From: an uncultured Oscillospiraceae bacterium
GTDB taxonomy: Bacteria > Bacillota > Clostridia > Oscillospirales > Oscillospiraceae
Assembly (NCBI GenBank): GCA_947584295.1
Contig: CANPWM010000020.1
Span: 1-34,348 of the forward strand
Direction: 5' to 3'
Length of the DNA: 34,348 nucleotides
This document shows positions 9,490 through 17,182 of the stretch, in pieces; the stretch's first letter is position 1; each line of letters opens with the position of its first letter. The notes beneath the pieces are model-generated. The model made no database searches. It was given only the letters and a program-made list of their open reading frames with translations, and was not told the origin of the DNA. The position numbers were made by a program, and so were the translations under genes.

Positions 9490-10155
9490 GTGAAACTGCT
9501 TTTACGCCGCGCCTTCCGCGCCGCCCTCCGGGAGAGGGTGGACGAGGCGGCCCTTGCCGCCGCGCTTTCGTCCTTCCGGGAGGCGTGCCTTCTGGAAAAA
9601 GAGGCGGGGGCGCTGAATACCGCCTCCGTCTTTCGTTACCGCAAGCTTCTGTTTGCCTACCTGGAGCTTACGCCGGAGCGGCCGGAGGACGCCTGCCCCC
9701 AGGCCCCGCTGGCCCTGCTGGCCCCCTTTTTGAAGCCCTGGCCCGCCCTTGACGGCCCCGACCGGCCCTTCGTCCCCATGACCCCGGTTTTCTGGCACGA
9801 CCAGCCCACCTATGCCCGGGAGTATGTCCGCGCCCAGCCCCCGGAGGGGCGGTGCGGCCGGATCGCCCTGCTGCGGCCTGAAAAGCTCATGAGCTACGTC
9901 ACCTACCACCAGGCCCTGGTGCGGGAGGGCCTTCTGGTGGGGGATCGCCGCCAGTTCATCTCCCTCCACGAGAACGGCCTCTTCTCCTACTTCGAGACGC
10001 CCCGGGACCGGGAGCAGGTTAACATAAAACGATCCAATGAACCGTCCCGCGTCCTGGCCCAGTGGCTCGCCGCCGACCCGGACAGCCACTTTATCCGCTT
10101 CCCGGAATCCCCCCGGGAGAATTTTCACATCATCGAGACCGTCGTCTCCGCGTGA
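9490..10155 (+). CDS. Hypothetical protein, 221 residues, beside a Gfo/Idh/MocA oxidoreductase
   Basis: I do not recognise this family. The start is GTG 9490, with AAGGGGGA eight bases upstream. The protein has no signal peptide or membrane segment. The N-terminal 60 residues are Ala/Leu/Arg-rich and probably helical (FRAALRERVDEAALAAAL). The C-terminal half has a denser mix of aromatic and charged residues (PVFWHDQPTYAREYV, SYVTYHQALVREGLL, HENGLFSYFETPR, HFIRFPESPRENFHII) and looks like a globular domain. It ends 9 bases before the oxidoreductase start, so the two are co-transcribed and probably share a pathway, perhaps sugar or polyol metabolism, by association only. Codon use matches its neighbours. 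Confidence 0.85.
   Translation: MKLLLRRAFRAALRERVDEAALAAALSSFREACLLEKEAGALNTASVFRYRKLLFAYLELTPERPEDACPQAPLALLAPFLKPWPALDGPDRPFVPMTPVFWHDQPTYAREYVRAQPPEGRCGRIALLRPEKLMSYVTYHQALVREGLLVGDRRQFISLHENGLFSYFETPRDREQVNIKRSNEPSRVLAQWLAADPDSHFIRFPESPRENFHIIETVVSA
10018..10027 (+). repeat. Variant copy of the 10-mer (GTTAACATAA)
   Basis: It differs by one base from GTTGACATAA, has the same leading G and trailing AAC as the exact copy at 21731, and lies inside the 221-residue gene. Confidence 0.55.
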
Positions 10156-10164
10156 GGTGCGTAT

Positions 10165-11228
10165 ATGAAAAAATTGACGTTTTCCGTAATAGGTTCCGGC
10201 TGGCGGGCGGAATTTTACGCCCGGATCGCCGCCGCTCACCCGGATCGCTTCAGGCTCTCCCATATCCTCTGCCGTGGGGAGGAGAAGGCTGCCGCTATCC
10301 GCCAAAAGGGCTTCCCCGCCACCACAGATGAAGTTGACATAATCTCTGCAAAGCCCGATTTTGTTGTCGTCGCCGTGTCCAAGGGGGCAAACTTCGCCGT
10401 GACCTGCCATTGGTTGGCCCTGGGCTTTTCCGTGCTGGCGGAGACGCCCGCCGGTTGCTCCTTCGAGGAGCTGTGCGCCCTCTGGGAGCTCAGCCAAAGG
10501 GGGGCGCGGCTGGCCGTTGCGGAGCAGTACTTCCGCTATCCCCTCATCGCCGCCGGACTGCGCCAGGTTCGCGCCGGGTGGATAGGGGAGGCGCACAGCG
10601 TCACGCTCTCCCTGTGCCACGACTACCACGCCGCGTCGGTGATTCGCCAGATGCTGGGAATGGACAGCGGCCCCCTCCGGGACTTCACCGTGACGGCCTC
10701 TGTCCGGGACTACCCCGTGGAGCGCACCGATTCCCGCTTCGGCCCCGTCACCGACGGGGAGATCGTCCAGAGCGGCCGGGTCACGGCGGATTTTGTCTTT
10801 GACAACGGCAAGCGGGCGTTTTACGATTTTGACGGGATCCAGTACCACACCCGTATCCGCGCGCGGCATATCGACCTGCGGGGCCAGCGCGGACAGTGGT
10901 ACGACACCACAATTCTCTATTCCGACGAGACGCACACCCCCCGCAGGATCAGGCTCACGCCGCGCCTGTCCCCGGCTTTGAGGCGCTGGCGACGCCGGAG
11001 CTGGCGGAGCTTGCGGAGGCGTGGGATCCCTTCGTCCACATGGAGAACGCCCAGGACGAGTACGCCATCGCCACGCTGATGGACGGCATGGAGGCGTTCA
11101 TCGCCGGGGGAGCGGAGCCGTACCCCCTCCGGGAAGCCCTGGAGGACGCCTATACCTGGCTGATGATGGGAAGCTCCATCGACGCCCACGCCCCCGTCAC
11201 CAGCGCCCCGCGCCCCTGGCAGGCCTGA
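10165..11228 (+). pseudogene. Gfo/Idh/MocA-family NAD(P)-dependent oxidoreductase, frameshifted
   Basis: The N-terminal part has the Rossmann glycine motif (SVIGSGWRAEF, residues 7-17) and the body of the sugar/inositol dehydrogenase family. The ATG-initiated frame goes out of register after about residue 258 and runs into an Arg/Ser-rich tail ending at 11079. The expected C terminus (AIATLMDGMEAFIAGG..., then LREALEDAYTWLMM) continues in the -1 frame to a stop at 11228. The break maps to a run of six C at 10937-10942; one more C would restore a protein of about 355 residues, normal for the family. The catalytic EKP motif reads ETP (Glu93-Thr94-Pro95), so lysine is missing there too. Either this is a decaying gene or a base is missing in the assembly. 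Confidence 0.82.
10333..10342 (+). repeat. 10-mer GTTGACATAA, copy 1
   Basis: Exact copy inside the oxidoreductase gene, read as Val-Asp-Ile with the rare codons GTT and ATA. Confidence 0.8.
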
Positions 11229-11272
11229 CGGCCCGTCGAAGGTTGCGGCTCCGCCGCGTATTGAAAAATGTC

Positions 11273-11715
11273 GGGCCGCCAAGAGAGGCGGCCCCTACAA
11301 CATATGGGAAAGCTTTTCGTAAATTCGCGGGCGGGTTTTGAACCTGCCCCTACGGTTTTTAAGGGAAATTTATGCGTTTTTTTCGCATAATCTTTCGTCA
11401 ATGGCCGTACGGGCCGCCGCCCACGGCGGCCCACCGTATTCCTGGAAAACTATCCCACAAATTGTAGGGGCCGCCTCTCCAGGCGGCCCGCCGTCATACG
11501 CAACAATTTCCGATAATGATTTCGTTTTCTCCCAACGCACAATCTGCCCGTACGGGCCGGACACCTGGCCGGCCCGCCTATCGAATTATGATTTCGCCCA
11601 TCGAATTCCCGAATATTAAATTTAATCGCCGTACGGGCCGCCGCCCACGGCGGCCCACCGAATTCCCGAAAAATCTTCCCATAACCGCCGTAGGGGCCGC
11701 CTCTCCAGGCGGCCC
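11273..11715. repeat. Cluster A of GC-rich palindromic units in a gene-free gap
   Basis: The gap 11229-11722 has no credible gene. It holds six units of the form GTA(C/G)-GGGCCGCC-N6-GGCGGCCC, or the reverse, at 11273-11298, 11407-11432, 11464-11489, 11550-11575 (stem GGGCCGG/CCGGCCC), 11631-11656 and 11690-11715. A diverged seventh at 11329-11353 has stem GGGCgGGTT/AACCtGCCC. Six-base loops are AAGAGA, GCCCAC (twice) and TCTCCA (twice). AT-rich spacers of 30-55 bases often carry AATTCCCG. The last unit ends 7 bases from the kinase stop codon. Short frames across these units are by-products of the repeat. Confidence 0.9.
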
Positions 11716-11722
11716 CCCGCTT

Positions 11723-12751
11723 TTACGTCTCCACGACGACATCCGCCGCGGGGAACACGCCGCACGCCTCAAAATAGCGGTTCTCCAGCGGGATCCAGCG
11801 GTTGACATAATCATCAAACCGCTCCGGGTTCCGGGCCTTCAACCTGCCAAGCTGCGTCTTGGCGTCGGTGCGCAGGGCCAGCTTCAGGGTGTAGTGATCC
11901 CGCAGCGCCGGGTGGAGGCAGTAGGAGCCCTCCACGATGTTGACCCGGCGGGAGTCGTGCGTTACGGGCGGCTCCAGCGCCATCTTCCCGCAGTCAAACC
12001 GCCGGGTGACGGCCCTTTCGCCCCGCTCCAGGGGCAGCAGGATCTCCTCCAAAAGCCGCTCCCGGTGCATATTTCCCCCCGGCTCCGAAAGCCTCTGGGC
12101 CGTGCGGAGGCTGGCGGGCAGGAAGTAGTCGTCGGCATGGAATAGGTTCCCGCCGTACACCTCCGCCAAGGCGGCCCCCAGGGTGGATTTCCCGGCGGCG
12201 CACATGCCGTCGATGCCGACCATCACCGGCCCTTCAAGGCGGGCGAGGCGATCCACGGCGGAGTAGACGTCCATATACCGGGCGTACTCCCGGCTGATGA
12301 CCCGGTAGGCCGGGCTGTTGGCGGCCCGGTACGTCTCCGAGTGGGACAGCATGGGGTACCCCCGGGCGGCGTACTCGGCCAGAAAGGCGTCCACCTCCGC
12401 CGCCGGATAGGGGAGCTTATATAAAAGCGCCAGCTTTTCCCGGAAGCCCTCCAGACTTCCGGCGGGCCTCCGGGCGGAGAGGAAAAAGAGCTGAAAGAGC
12501 GTCTCCACCGTGAGCCTGCCCGCCGCCGGGGCCAGATTCACCCGGCAGAAGCCGCCGCCGATGGGGGAGACCAGCGGCCCGCCGCCGGGGGGACACGTCT
12601 CCATCTCCCGGCGCAGGCACTCCAGGGCCGCGCCGGGGTCGTCTATCAGATGCCCGCCGCCAAACTCGCTCTGGTAGAGGAGCTTCGCCCCGTCCCGGAG
12701 CTGAAACCCCGGCCGTTGCGCCTCCTTAAAGAGCAGGTCAAAAAGCTCCAT
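11723..12751 (-). CDS. P-loop uridine-kinase-like protein with N-terminal extension
   Basis: This 342-residue protein (ATG at 12751) has a C-terminal half typical of the uridine kinase/phosphoribulokinase-like P-loop family: Walker A GMCAAGKST (about residues 181-189), then FHADDYFLP, which matches the substrate-binding DDFY-like motif of uridine kinases, and VEGSYCLHP, typical of the same family. The N-terminal 170 residues (LLYQSEFGGGHLIDDP, CRVNLAPAAG) are not a domain I can name; similar fusions are usually labelled uridine kinase. The substrate is unknown. The longer frame to 12802 would overlap the upstream gene, whereas ATG 12751 starts two bases after its TGA, implying coupling. A copy of the GTTGACATAA motif lies near the C terminus. 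Confidence 0.85.
   Translation of the reverse strand: MELFDLLFKEAQRPGFQLRDGAKLLYQSEFGGGHLIDDPGAALECLRREMETCPPGGGPLVSPIGGGFCRVNLAPAAGRLTVETLFQLFFLSARRPAGSLEGFREKLALLYKLPYPAAEVDAFLAEYAARGYPMLSHSETYRAANSPAYRVISREYARYMDVYSAVDRLARLEGPVMVGIDGMCAAGKSTLGAALAEVYGGNLFHADDYFLPASLRTAQRLSEPGGNMHRERLLEEILLPLERGERAVTRRFDCGKMALEPPVTHDSRRVNIVEGSYCLHPALRDHYTLKLALRTDAKTQLGRLKARNPERFDDYVNRWIPLENRYFEACGVFPAADVVVET
11801..11810 (+). repeat. 10-mer GTTGACATAA, copy 2
   Basis: Exact copy on the plus strand within the minus-strand kinase gene, where it encodes part of Asp-Tyr-Val-Asn-Arg. Confidence 0.8.
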
Positions 12752-12753
12752 GC

Positions 12754-12975
12754 TCACCACTCCCGCTTGATGTCGCTCTCCCGGACGCCATAGGTCTCGC
12801 AAAACTCCCGGAGATCCTTATCCCCGCGGATCAGCATGACCTCGGTGAACTTGCCCGTGACGGGATCCTTCAGCCCCGCCACCTGCTCGCCGGTGCAGAT
12901 ACTGGCCCTGATGGTGGGGATCCTGCCGGCCATATCAAAGCGCGGCTCCCGCTTTTTTCTGTGGAATAACGGCAT
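12754..12975 (-). CDS. Small conserved hypothetical protein, 73 residues
   Basis: The protein starts with a basic MPLFHRKKREPRFD and continues as a compact sequence (GRIPTIRASICTGEQVAGL, GKFTEVMLIRGDKDLREFCETYG). This pattern recurs, to my knowledge, in small Clostridia proteins of unknown role that are sometimes mislabelled as enzymes. No catalytic motif or membrane segment is seen; the single Cys-Thr-Gly near residue 27 is suggestive only. AAGGAGA is well placed upstream of the ATG. It lies between the helicase (36-base gap) and the kinase-like gene (two-base gap) in a minus-strand operon. Confidence 0.85.
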   Translation of the reverse strand: MPLFHRKKREPRFDMAGRIPTIRASICTGEQVAGLKDPVTGKFTEVMLIRGDKDLREFCETYGVRESDIKREW

Positions 12976-13011
12976 GGGATCGTCTCCTTTTAGGTGACGC
13001 GGCCCGCCACC

Positions 13012-15273
13012 TTATTTTTTCCGCCGCCTCCGCTGGGGCTGGTTCTGGCTGCGCATACGGCGGAAGCAGTCGTCGCAGATGCGGCTTTTCTGATAGATGC
13101 TCAGGGGCTTGCCGCAGATGGCGCAGAAGCGGATATTGTTTTTCAGACGCGTCAGCAGAATATCGTTGATCTGCTCGGCCACGTCCTCCCGGGTCTCAAA
13201 GAGCTTGTCCTCGTCCACCGGCAGGTCAAAGGCCTTGCTGAAGGAGAAGTAGAGATCCAGCTTCTTGTAGTAAAGCTCCAGCTCCAGCAAGGTGGGATCC
13301 TCCGTGGCCAGCCCCGGCTGCTCGATCTCCTCGCCCATGCGGTAGCGCCGCAGCAGGGTGAAAAACAGCTCCCTCAGCGGCTCCGAAGTCTCGTCAAAGG
13401 GAATATTGGCGGCCCGCAGCTCCTGCTCTTTGCTGAGATCAAACCCCAGCTCCCGGAGCTTGGATATGATGGTGATATACCGGGAGATGTCCAGCTTCAC
13501 ATACGGCTCCACGGTGGGGAGCTTGTTCCACTCGGTCAGCACTTCCAAAAGGTCAAAATCCACCTGCAAGACCATGTCGGAAAAGCCCACCACGGCCTTC
13601 TCAATGGGGGGTACCGGGGCCTCCAGCCCCGCCTTGATGAAGGGCAGGTTCTGGGTCGCGCCCACAAAGCCCCGGTTATACATGCCAAAGCGCCCGGCCC
13701 GGCCCGCGATCTGCTTGATCTCCTCCGGCAGAAGCGCCCGGCGCTCGGTGCCGTCGAACTTCTCCGTCTCCATGAAGATGATCCGCCGGATCGGCAGGTT
13801 GAGGCCCATGCCGATGGCGTCGGTGGAGACCACATACTTCATGTCGCCCCGCAAAAAGCCCTCCATCTGCCGCCGCCGGGTGGCGTAGGGCAGAGCGCCG
13901 TAGATGATGGCCGGCTCCTTGCCGTGGGAGCGCAGCTCCTCGGCCACGCTGAGTACGCCCACCTTGGAGAAGGTGATAAGGGCGTCCCCCGGCTGGATGC
14001 GCTCGGGGGAGACGGTGGTGCGCATGGGGATCAGGGGGACGCGCCGCTCGTGCTTTATCACCGTGTAGGTGTCGCCGCAGCTGGCGATGAGCCGGATCAA
14101 AATATCCTCCGCCTCCGGGGCGGCGCACAGGTGTACCTCCGGGGCCAGCACCCCCAGAATGGCCCGGGTCCAGGCGTAGCCCCGCTGGGGATCCCGGATC
14201 ATCTGGCACTCGTCGATAACGGCCACGTCAAAGGGCCGCTTCAGATCCAGCTTCTCCGCCGTGGCGGCCACGTGGGTGTCCCCGGGGCGGGAGTCCTCCT
14301 CCTCGCCGGTGGCCAGGGAGCAGTCCACCCGTGCGTCCAGCAGCGTCTCCTGGGCCTCCAGGGCCAGAAGGCGCAGCGGCCCCAGATACACCCCCGTGGG
14401 GGCCTCCATCAGCCGCACAAGCCCGGCGTAGGTCTTGCCGGTGTTGGTGCCGCCGATGTGCAGGATAAAATGCCGCCGCATGGCCCGGGCCTCGGGGTAC
14501 TCGTCCCGGGGGTTCAGGGCCATCAGCAGGGAGAGGGAGCTTCGTATGGCCCGGGGGACGTACCACACCGACCACACCTTGGCAAGCCCGTCCCGGAACA
14601 GAAGCCCCAGAGGGAGATCCGGGGAGCGGAGCATATCGAAAAGGCTCTCCTCCGACTGTACCCCGTGGAGCTGCTCGATGACGTGTCCGGCGGCGACCTT
14701 GAGAATGTTGGGGTAATGCTCGATGACCTTGTCGCAGGGCCGCTCGTCCCAGTGGGCGCCGATATAGCCGCAGGACTTTGTCAGGCCGCTCATGGCCGGC
14801 GGCACGCAGGTGGCGGGGCGGCCCTTCTCCAGCGCCAGAAACTCTCCCAGCCAGGAGCTTACCTGCCCGTAGGACGGCTCCTGCCCGTTGGAACCCAGCC
14901 GCACCAAAATGGCCCGGTGGTAGTGCCGCGCCAGCAGGCTGGCGGCGGACTCGTCCCAGGGATATTTGGCGAAGGACCCCTCAAATAGCGCCCGCACCCC
15001 GGCGGTGTCCAGGGCCTTCTTCACCCGGGGAGCGGCCTCCCCCTGGGCCGTCGGGGCGGTCTCCGCCTCCGGCGCCACGATCCGGCGCTTGTCCATGAAC
15101 TCCGGCGTCTGCTCCGCCTCCGTCACGGCGCTCTTCCGCCAGGTGCGCAGTACCTTGCGGCCGTCCCCTATATGCACATAGGTAGGCTTGGGCAGAAGCG
15201 TCTCGATAAGCTCGTTGGTCCACCCCCGCCGCAGGAGGGCGCTTTTCGTCATGGAATTTTTGCTCTTGGACAC
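13012..15273 (-). CDS. SUV3-like DExH-box helicase with C-terminal zinc-binding motif
   Basis: This 753-residue SF2 helicase has motif I GGTNTGKT (about residue 275), DECQM as the DExH motif (about 354), GMGLNLPIRRIIF and QIAGRAGR (about 522). GGTNTGKT, DECQM and the overall order match the SUV3 family of RNA helicases (known from mitochondria, with bacterial relatives) better than RecQ or DEAD-box proteins. The C-terminal 40 residues hold C-x2-C-x14-C-x2-C (CAICG...CDDC), a probable zinc ribbon, then a basic tail QRRRRKK. About 240 N-terminal residues lack a recognisable motif. An RNA remodelling or decay role is inferred. The start is GTG 15273, preceded by AAGGGGG at 9 bases; ATG 15252 is possible but lacks a ribosome binding site. 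Confidence 0.88.
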   Translation of the reverse strand: MSKSKNSMTKSALLRRGWTNELIETLLPKPTYVHIGDGRKVLRTWRKSAVTEAEQTPEFMDKRRIVAPEAETAPTAQGEAAPRVKKALDTAGVRALFEGSFAKYPWDESAASLLARHYHRAILVRLGSNGQEPSYGQVSSWLGEFLALEKGRPATCVPPAMSGLTKSCGYIGAHWDERPCDKVIEHYPNILKVAAGHVIEQLHGVQSEESLFDMLRSPDLPLGLLFRDGLAKVWSVWYVPRAIRSSLSLLMALNPRDEYPEARAMRRHFILHIGGTNTGKTYAGLVRLMEAPTGVYLGPLRLLALEAQETLLDARVDCSLATGEEEDSRPGDTHVAATAEKLDLKRPFDVAVIDECQMIRDPQRGYAWTRAILGVLAPEVHLCAAPEAEDILIRLIASCGDTYTVIKHERRVPLIPMRTTVSPERIQPGDALITFSKVGVLSVAEELRSHGKEPAIIYGALPYATRRRQMEGFLRGDMKYVVSTDAIGMGLNLPIRRIIFMETEKFDGTERRALLPEEIKQIAGRAGRFGMYNRGFVGATQNLPFIKAGLEAPVPPIEKAVVGFSDMVLQVDFDLLEVLTEWNKLPTVEPYVKLDISRYITIISKLRELGFDLSKEQELRAANIPFDETSEPLRELFFTLLRRYRMGEEIEQPGLATEDPTLLELELYYKKLDLYFSFSKAFDLPVDEDKLFETREDVAEQINDILLTRLKNNIRFCAICGKPLSIYQKSRICDDCFRRMRSQNQPQRRRRKK

Positions 15274-15333
15274 CGGCGCCCGCCCCCTTTTTCACGTTGC
15301 TAAAAAATAAATAAAAAAATTTAAAAATAATGC

Positions 15334-15362
15334 TTGACAAATAAAAACCCTTGTAGTATAAT
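15334..15362 (+). promoter_or_regulatory. Consensus sigma-A promoter with no sense gene downstream
   Basis: TTGACA (15334-15339), a 17-base spacer and TATAAT (15357-15362) lie in a very AT-rich gap. Both hexamers and the spacer match consensus. Transcription would run rightward, antisense to the ymdB-like gene that ends at 15390. No plausible plus-strand gene follows. Confidence 0.7.
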
Positions 15363-15389
15363 GCGAATTATCCGAAAGCAAAAAGGGCC

Positions 15390-16163
15390 TTACGGGGTGA
15401 TCCGCAGGGCCTGACAGGCCGTACACAGGCCGGTTTTCGGGTCGATATCGAATAAAGCGCCCTCTATCTTGCACCGGCCCTCCGCCTGGGTGTAGGGGGT
15501 GCGCTTAGGCTCGCCCAAAAAGCGCCCGATAGACTGCTCCGGCCGCACGCCCAGAATGGAGTCTATGGCGCCGGTCATGCCAAGGTCGGTGATGAAGCCG
15601 GTGCCGTGGGGCAGTATACCGGCGTCGGAGGTCTGGACGTGGGTGTGGGTACCCCAGAGGGCGGAGATCTTGCCGTCCAGGTGCCAGGCCAGGGCCGCCT
15701 TTTCGCTGGTGGCCTCGGCGTGGAAGTCGATGAGGACGATCCTGGCGGTCAGCTTTTTGAGGATCCGTTCCGCCTCGTAAAAGGGGTTGTCCGGGCCGAA
15801 ATCCATGCCGCACCGACCGATCAGGTTGATAACGGCCACCCGGCCCAGGGGCGTGTCCGTCTCGGTCCAGCCCGTGCCGGGGGCGAGGGGGGAGAGGTTG
15901 GCGGGCCGCAGGATACGCGGCGTGTCGTCCAGATATCGGTGCAGGGTATATTTTTGCAGGGCGTGGTTGCCCAGGGTGATCACGTCCGCCCCGGCGGAGA
16001 AGATGGCCTCGGCCTCCTGGGGGTTGATGCCCACCACGCTGGCGTTCTCGCCGTTGACCACGCAGAAGTCCGCCTTCTGTTCCCGGCGGAGCTTCCAGAG
16101 GGAGGCGGTGAGGGCGTCTACGCCGTTTTCCCCCACCACGTCGCCCACAGCCAATATCCTCAC
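15390..16163 (-). CDS. YmdB-type metallophosphoesterase (TIGR00282 family)
   Basis: This 257-residue protein belongs to the YmdB family of dinuclear-metal 2',3'-cyclic nucleotide phosphodiesterases, which affect RNA metabolism, biofilm formation and motility in Bacillus. Visible signatures are GDVVG (7-11), VNGEN (36-40), GNH (65-67), DFHAEATSEK (about 145-154) and GTHTHVQTSD (about 170-179). The residues after GNH are ALQK instead of the more usual TW(D). The start is GTG at 16163, whose GTGA overlaps the TGA stop of the upstream lipid-kinase-like gene by four bases. Length is normal for the family. Confidence 0.93.
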   Translation of the reverse strand: MRILAVGDVVGENGVDALTASLWKLRREQKADFCVVNGENASVVGINPQEAEAIFSAGADVITLGNHALQKYTLHRYLDDTPRILRPANLSPLAPGTGWTETDTPLGRVAVINLIGRCGMDFGPDNPFYEAERILKKLTARIVLIDFHAEATSEKAALAWHLDGKISALWGTHTHVQTSDAGILPHGTGFITDLGMTGAIDSILGVRPEQSIGRFLGEPKRTPYTQAEGRCKIEGALFDIDPKTGLCTACQALRITP

Positions 16164-17065
16164 AGGCTGTTACCCACGTTGATGCGGACGGCCTGGCGGT
16201 GGTTCACCACGTCCACGGTCTTGTAGATGCCGCCGTCCTCGCCGTCCCGGGTCCACTGCACCTCGCCGTCGAACTCAAAGCGTATGCGGCCGGTGTGCAG
16301 GAGGGTGATGTTGTCGGAGTTGAAGTTGCGCTTGAGGATATTGCCCACGGTGGCGTTCAGCTCCGCCAGATTCCGGGGCTTGCGAATGAGGAGCGCCTCG
16401 AAAAGCCCGTCGTCCAGGGAGACGTTCTCCTCGTCAAATTTGACGAGGCCCCCGGCCACGGTCAGGGAGTTGGTGACGAAGCCAAAGAGCAGGTCGCCCT
16501 CGAAATACCCGCCGTCGTACCACACCCGGGCGTGGTGGGCGGTGATCTCGGTGAGCTGTCCCAGGGCCTCCGTCAGATACGCCAGATACCCCCAGGTGTT
16601 CTTGGCGGCCTGGGGGGTGGTGAAGGGGACGTTGGTAAAGGTGCCGAAGGCGGCCACATAGCCGAAATAGTCCTGTCCCAGCTGGCCCACGTCCAGGGGC
16701 CTGTGTTCCGCGTAAGCACCCAGGCACCCGATGGCGTCCCGGGGGGTCTTGGGGATATTCAGGGAGGTAGCCATATCGTTGGTGGTACCCAGGGGGATAT
16801 AGCTGATCTCCGGGCGCTGCTCCGGGGCCAGCCGCATAAGGCCGGAGATGACCTCGTTGAGCGTGCCGTCGCCGCCGGTGCAGACCACGTTTGACACGTC
16901 CGGGCCGTAGGCCTCGGCGAAGTCCGAGGCGTCGCCGCGCTTTTCCGTGACGCACACGGTGACGGCGCTGCCCCCGGAGCAGAGGGTGCTGAGCAGCTCC
17001 AGCAGGACGTTTTTGACCCGCCCCTTGCCGGAGACGGGGTTGACGATGAGAAGCTTCTTTTCCAA
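16160..17065 (-). CDS. Diacylglycerol kinase family lipid kinase (DagK/YegS-like)
   Basis: The 301-residue protein has the features of the DAGK catalytic family: VNPVSGKGR near the N terminus, TGGDGTLNEV (63-72) as the nucleotide-binding loop, and PLGTTNDMATSL where the family has G-T-x-N-D. These enzymes phosphorylate diacylglycerol or related lipids at the inner membrane face. The start is TTG at 17065, supported by AAAGGAGG and by conservation from the first residues (MEKKLLIVNP). It overlaps the ymdB-like gene by four bases. The upstream gap 17066-17182 has a GC-rich inverted repeat around 17130-17170 without a T-run, a weak candidate end for serA transcripts. Confidence 0.93.
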   Translation of the reverse strand: MEKKLLIVNPVSGKGRVKNVLLELLSTLCSGGSAVTVCVTEKRGDASDFAEAYGPDVSNVVCTGGDGTLNEVISGLMRLAPEQRPEISYIPLGTTNDMATSLNIPKTPRDAIGCLGAYAEHRPLDVGQLGQDYFGYVAAFGTFTNVPFTTPQAAKNTWGYLAYLTEALGQLTEITAHHARVWYDGGYFEGDLLFGFVTNSLTVAGGLVKFDEENVSLDDGLFEALLIRKPRNLAELNATVGNILKRNFNSDNITLLHTGRIRFEFDGEVQWTRDGEDGGIYKTVDVVNHRQAVRINVGNSL

Positions 17066-17182
17066 GGCGATCCTCCTTTTCGGGCCGATGGGGCGTATGG
17101 CCCTTTCACGGCAAAAGGGAACGTACAGGACAACGCCCCGGCGCGCGGTCGTGATTCGCCGCCGGGGAGGGGGAAGGTATGC

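Noticed and set aside
10937-10942. Programmed -1 ribosomal frameshift in the oxidoreductase
   Set aside because: The zero-frame codons ACC-CCC-CGC do not form an X-XXY-YYZ site, I see no obvious downstream structure, and the family is not known to use frameshifting; mutation or sequencing error is more likely.
11273-11715. CRISPR array
   Set aside because: Units are palindromic, alternate in orientation and have irregular AT-rich spacers of 30-55 bases; no cas genes are present.
11338-11817. Short frames across the palindromes encoding RRGRRPVRR or GGPPGEAAPT-like peptides
   Set aside because: They are translations of the repeat itself, lack ribosome binding sites and occur in both orientations.
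12994-14988. 664-residue plus-strand frame opposite the helicase
   Set aside because: Helicase motifs and ribosome binding site are on the minus strand; the plus-strand product is low-complexity.
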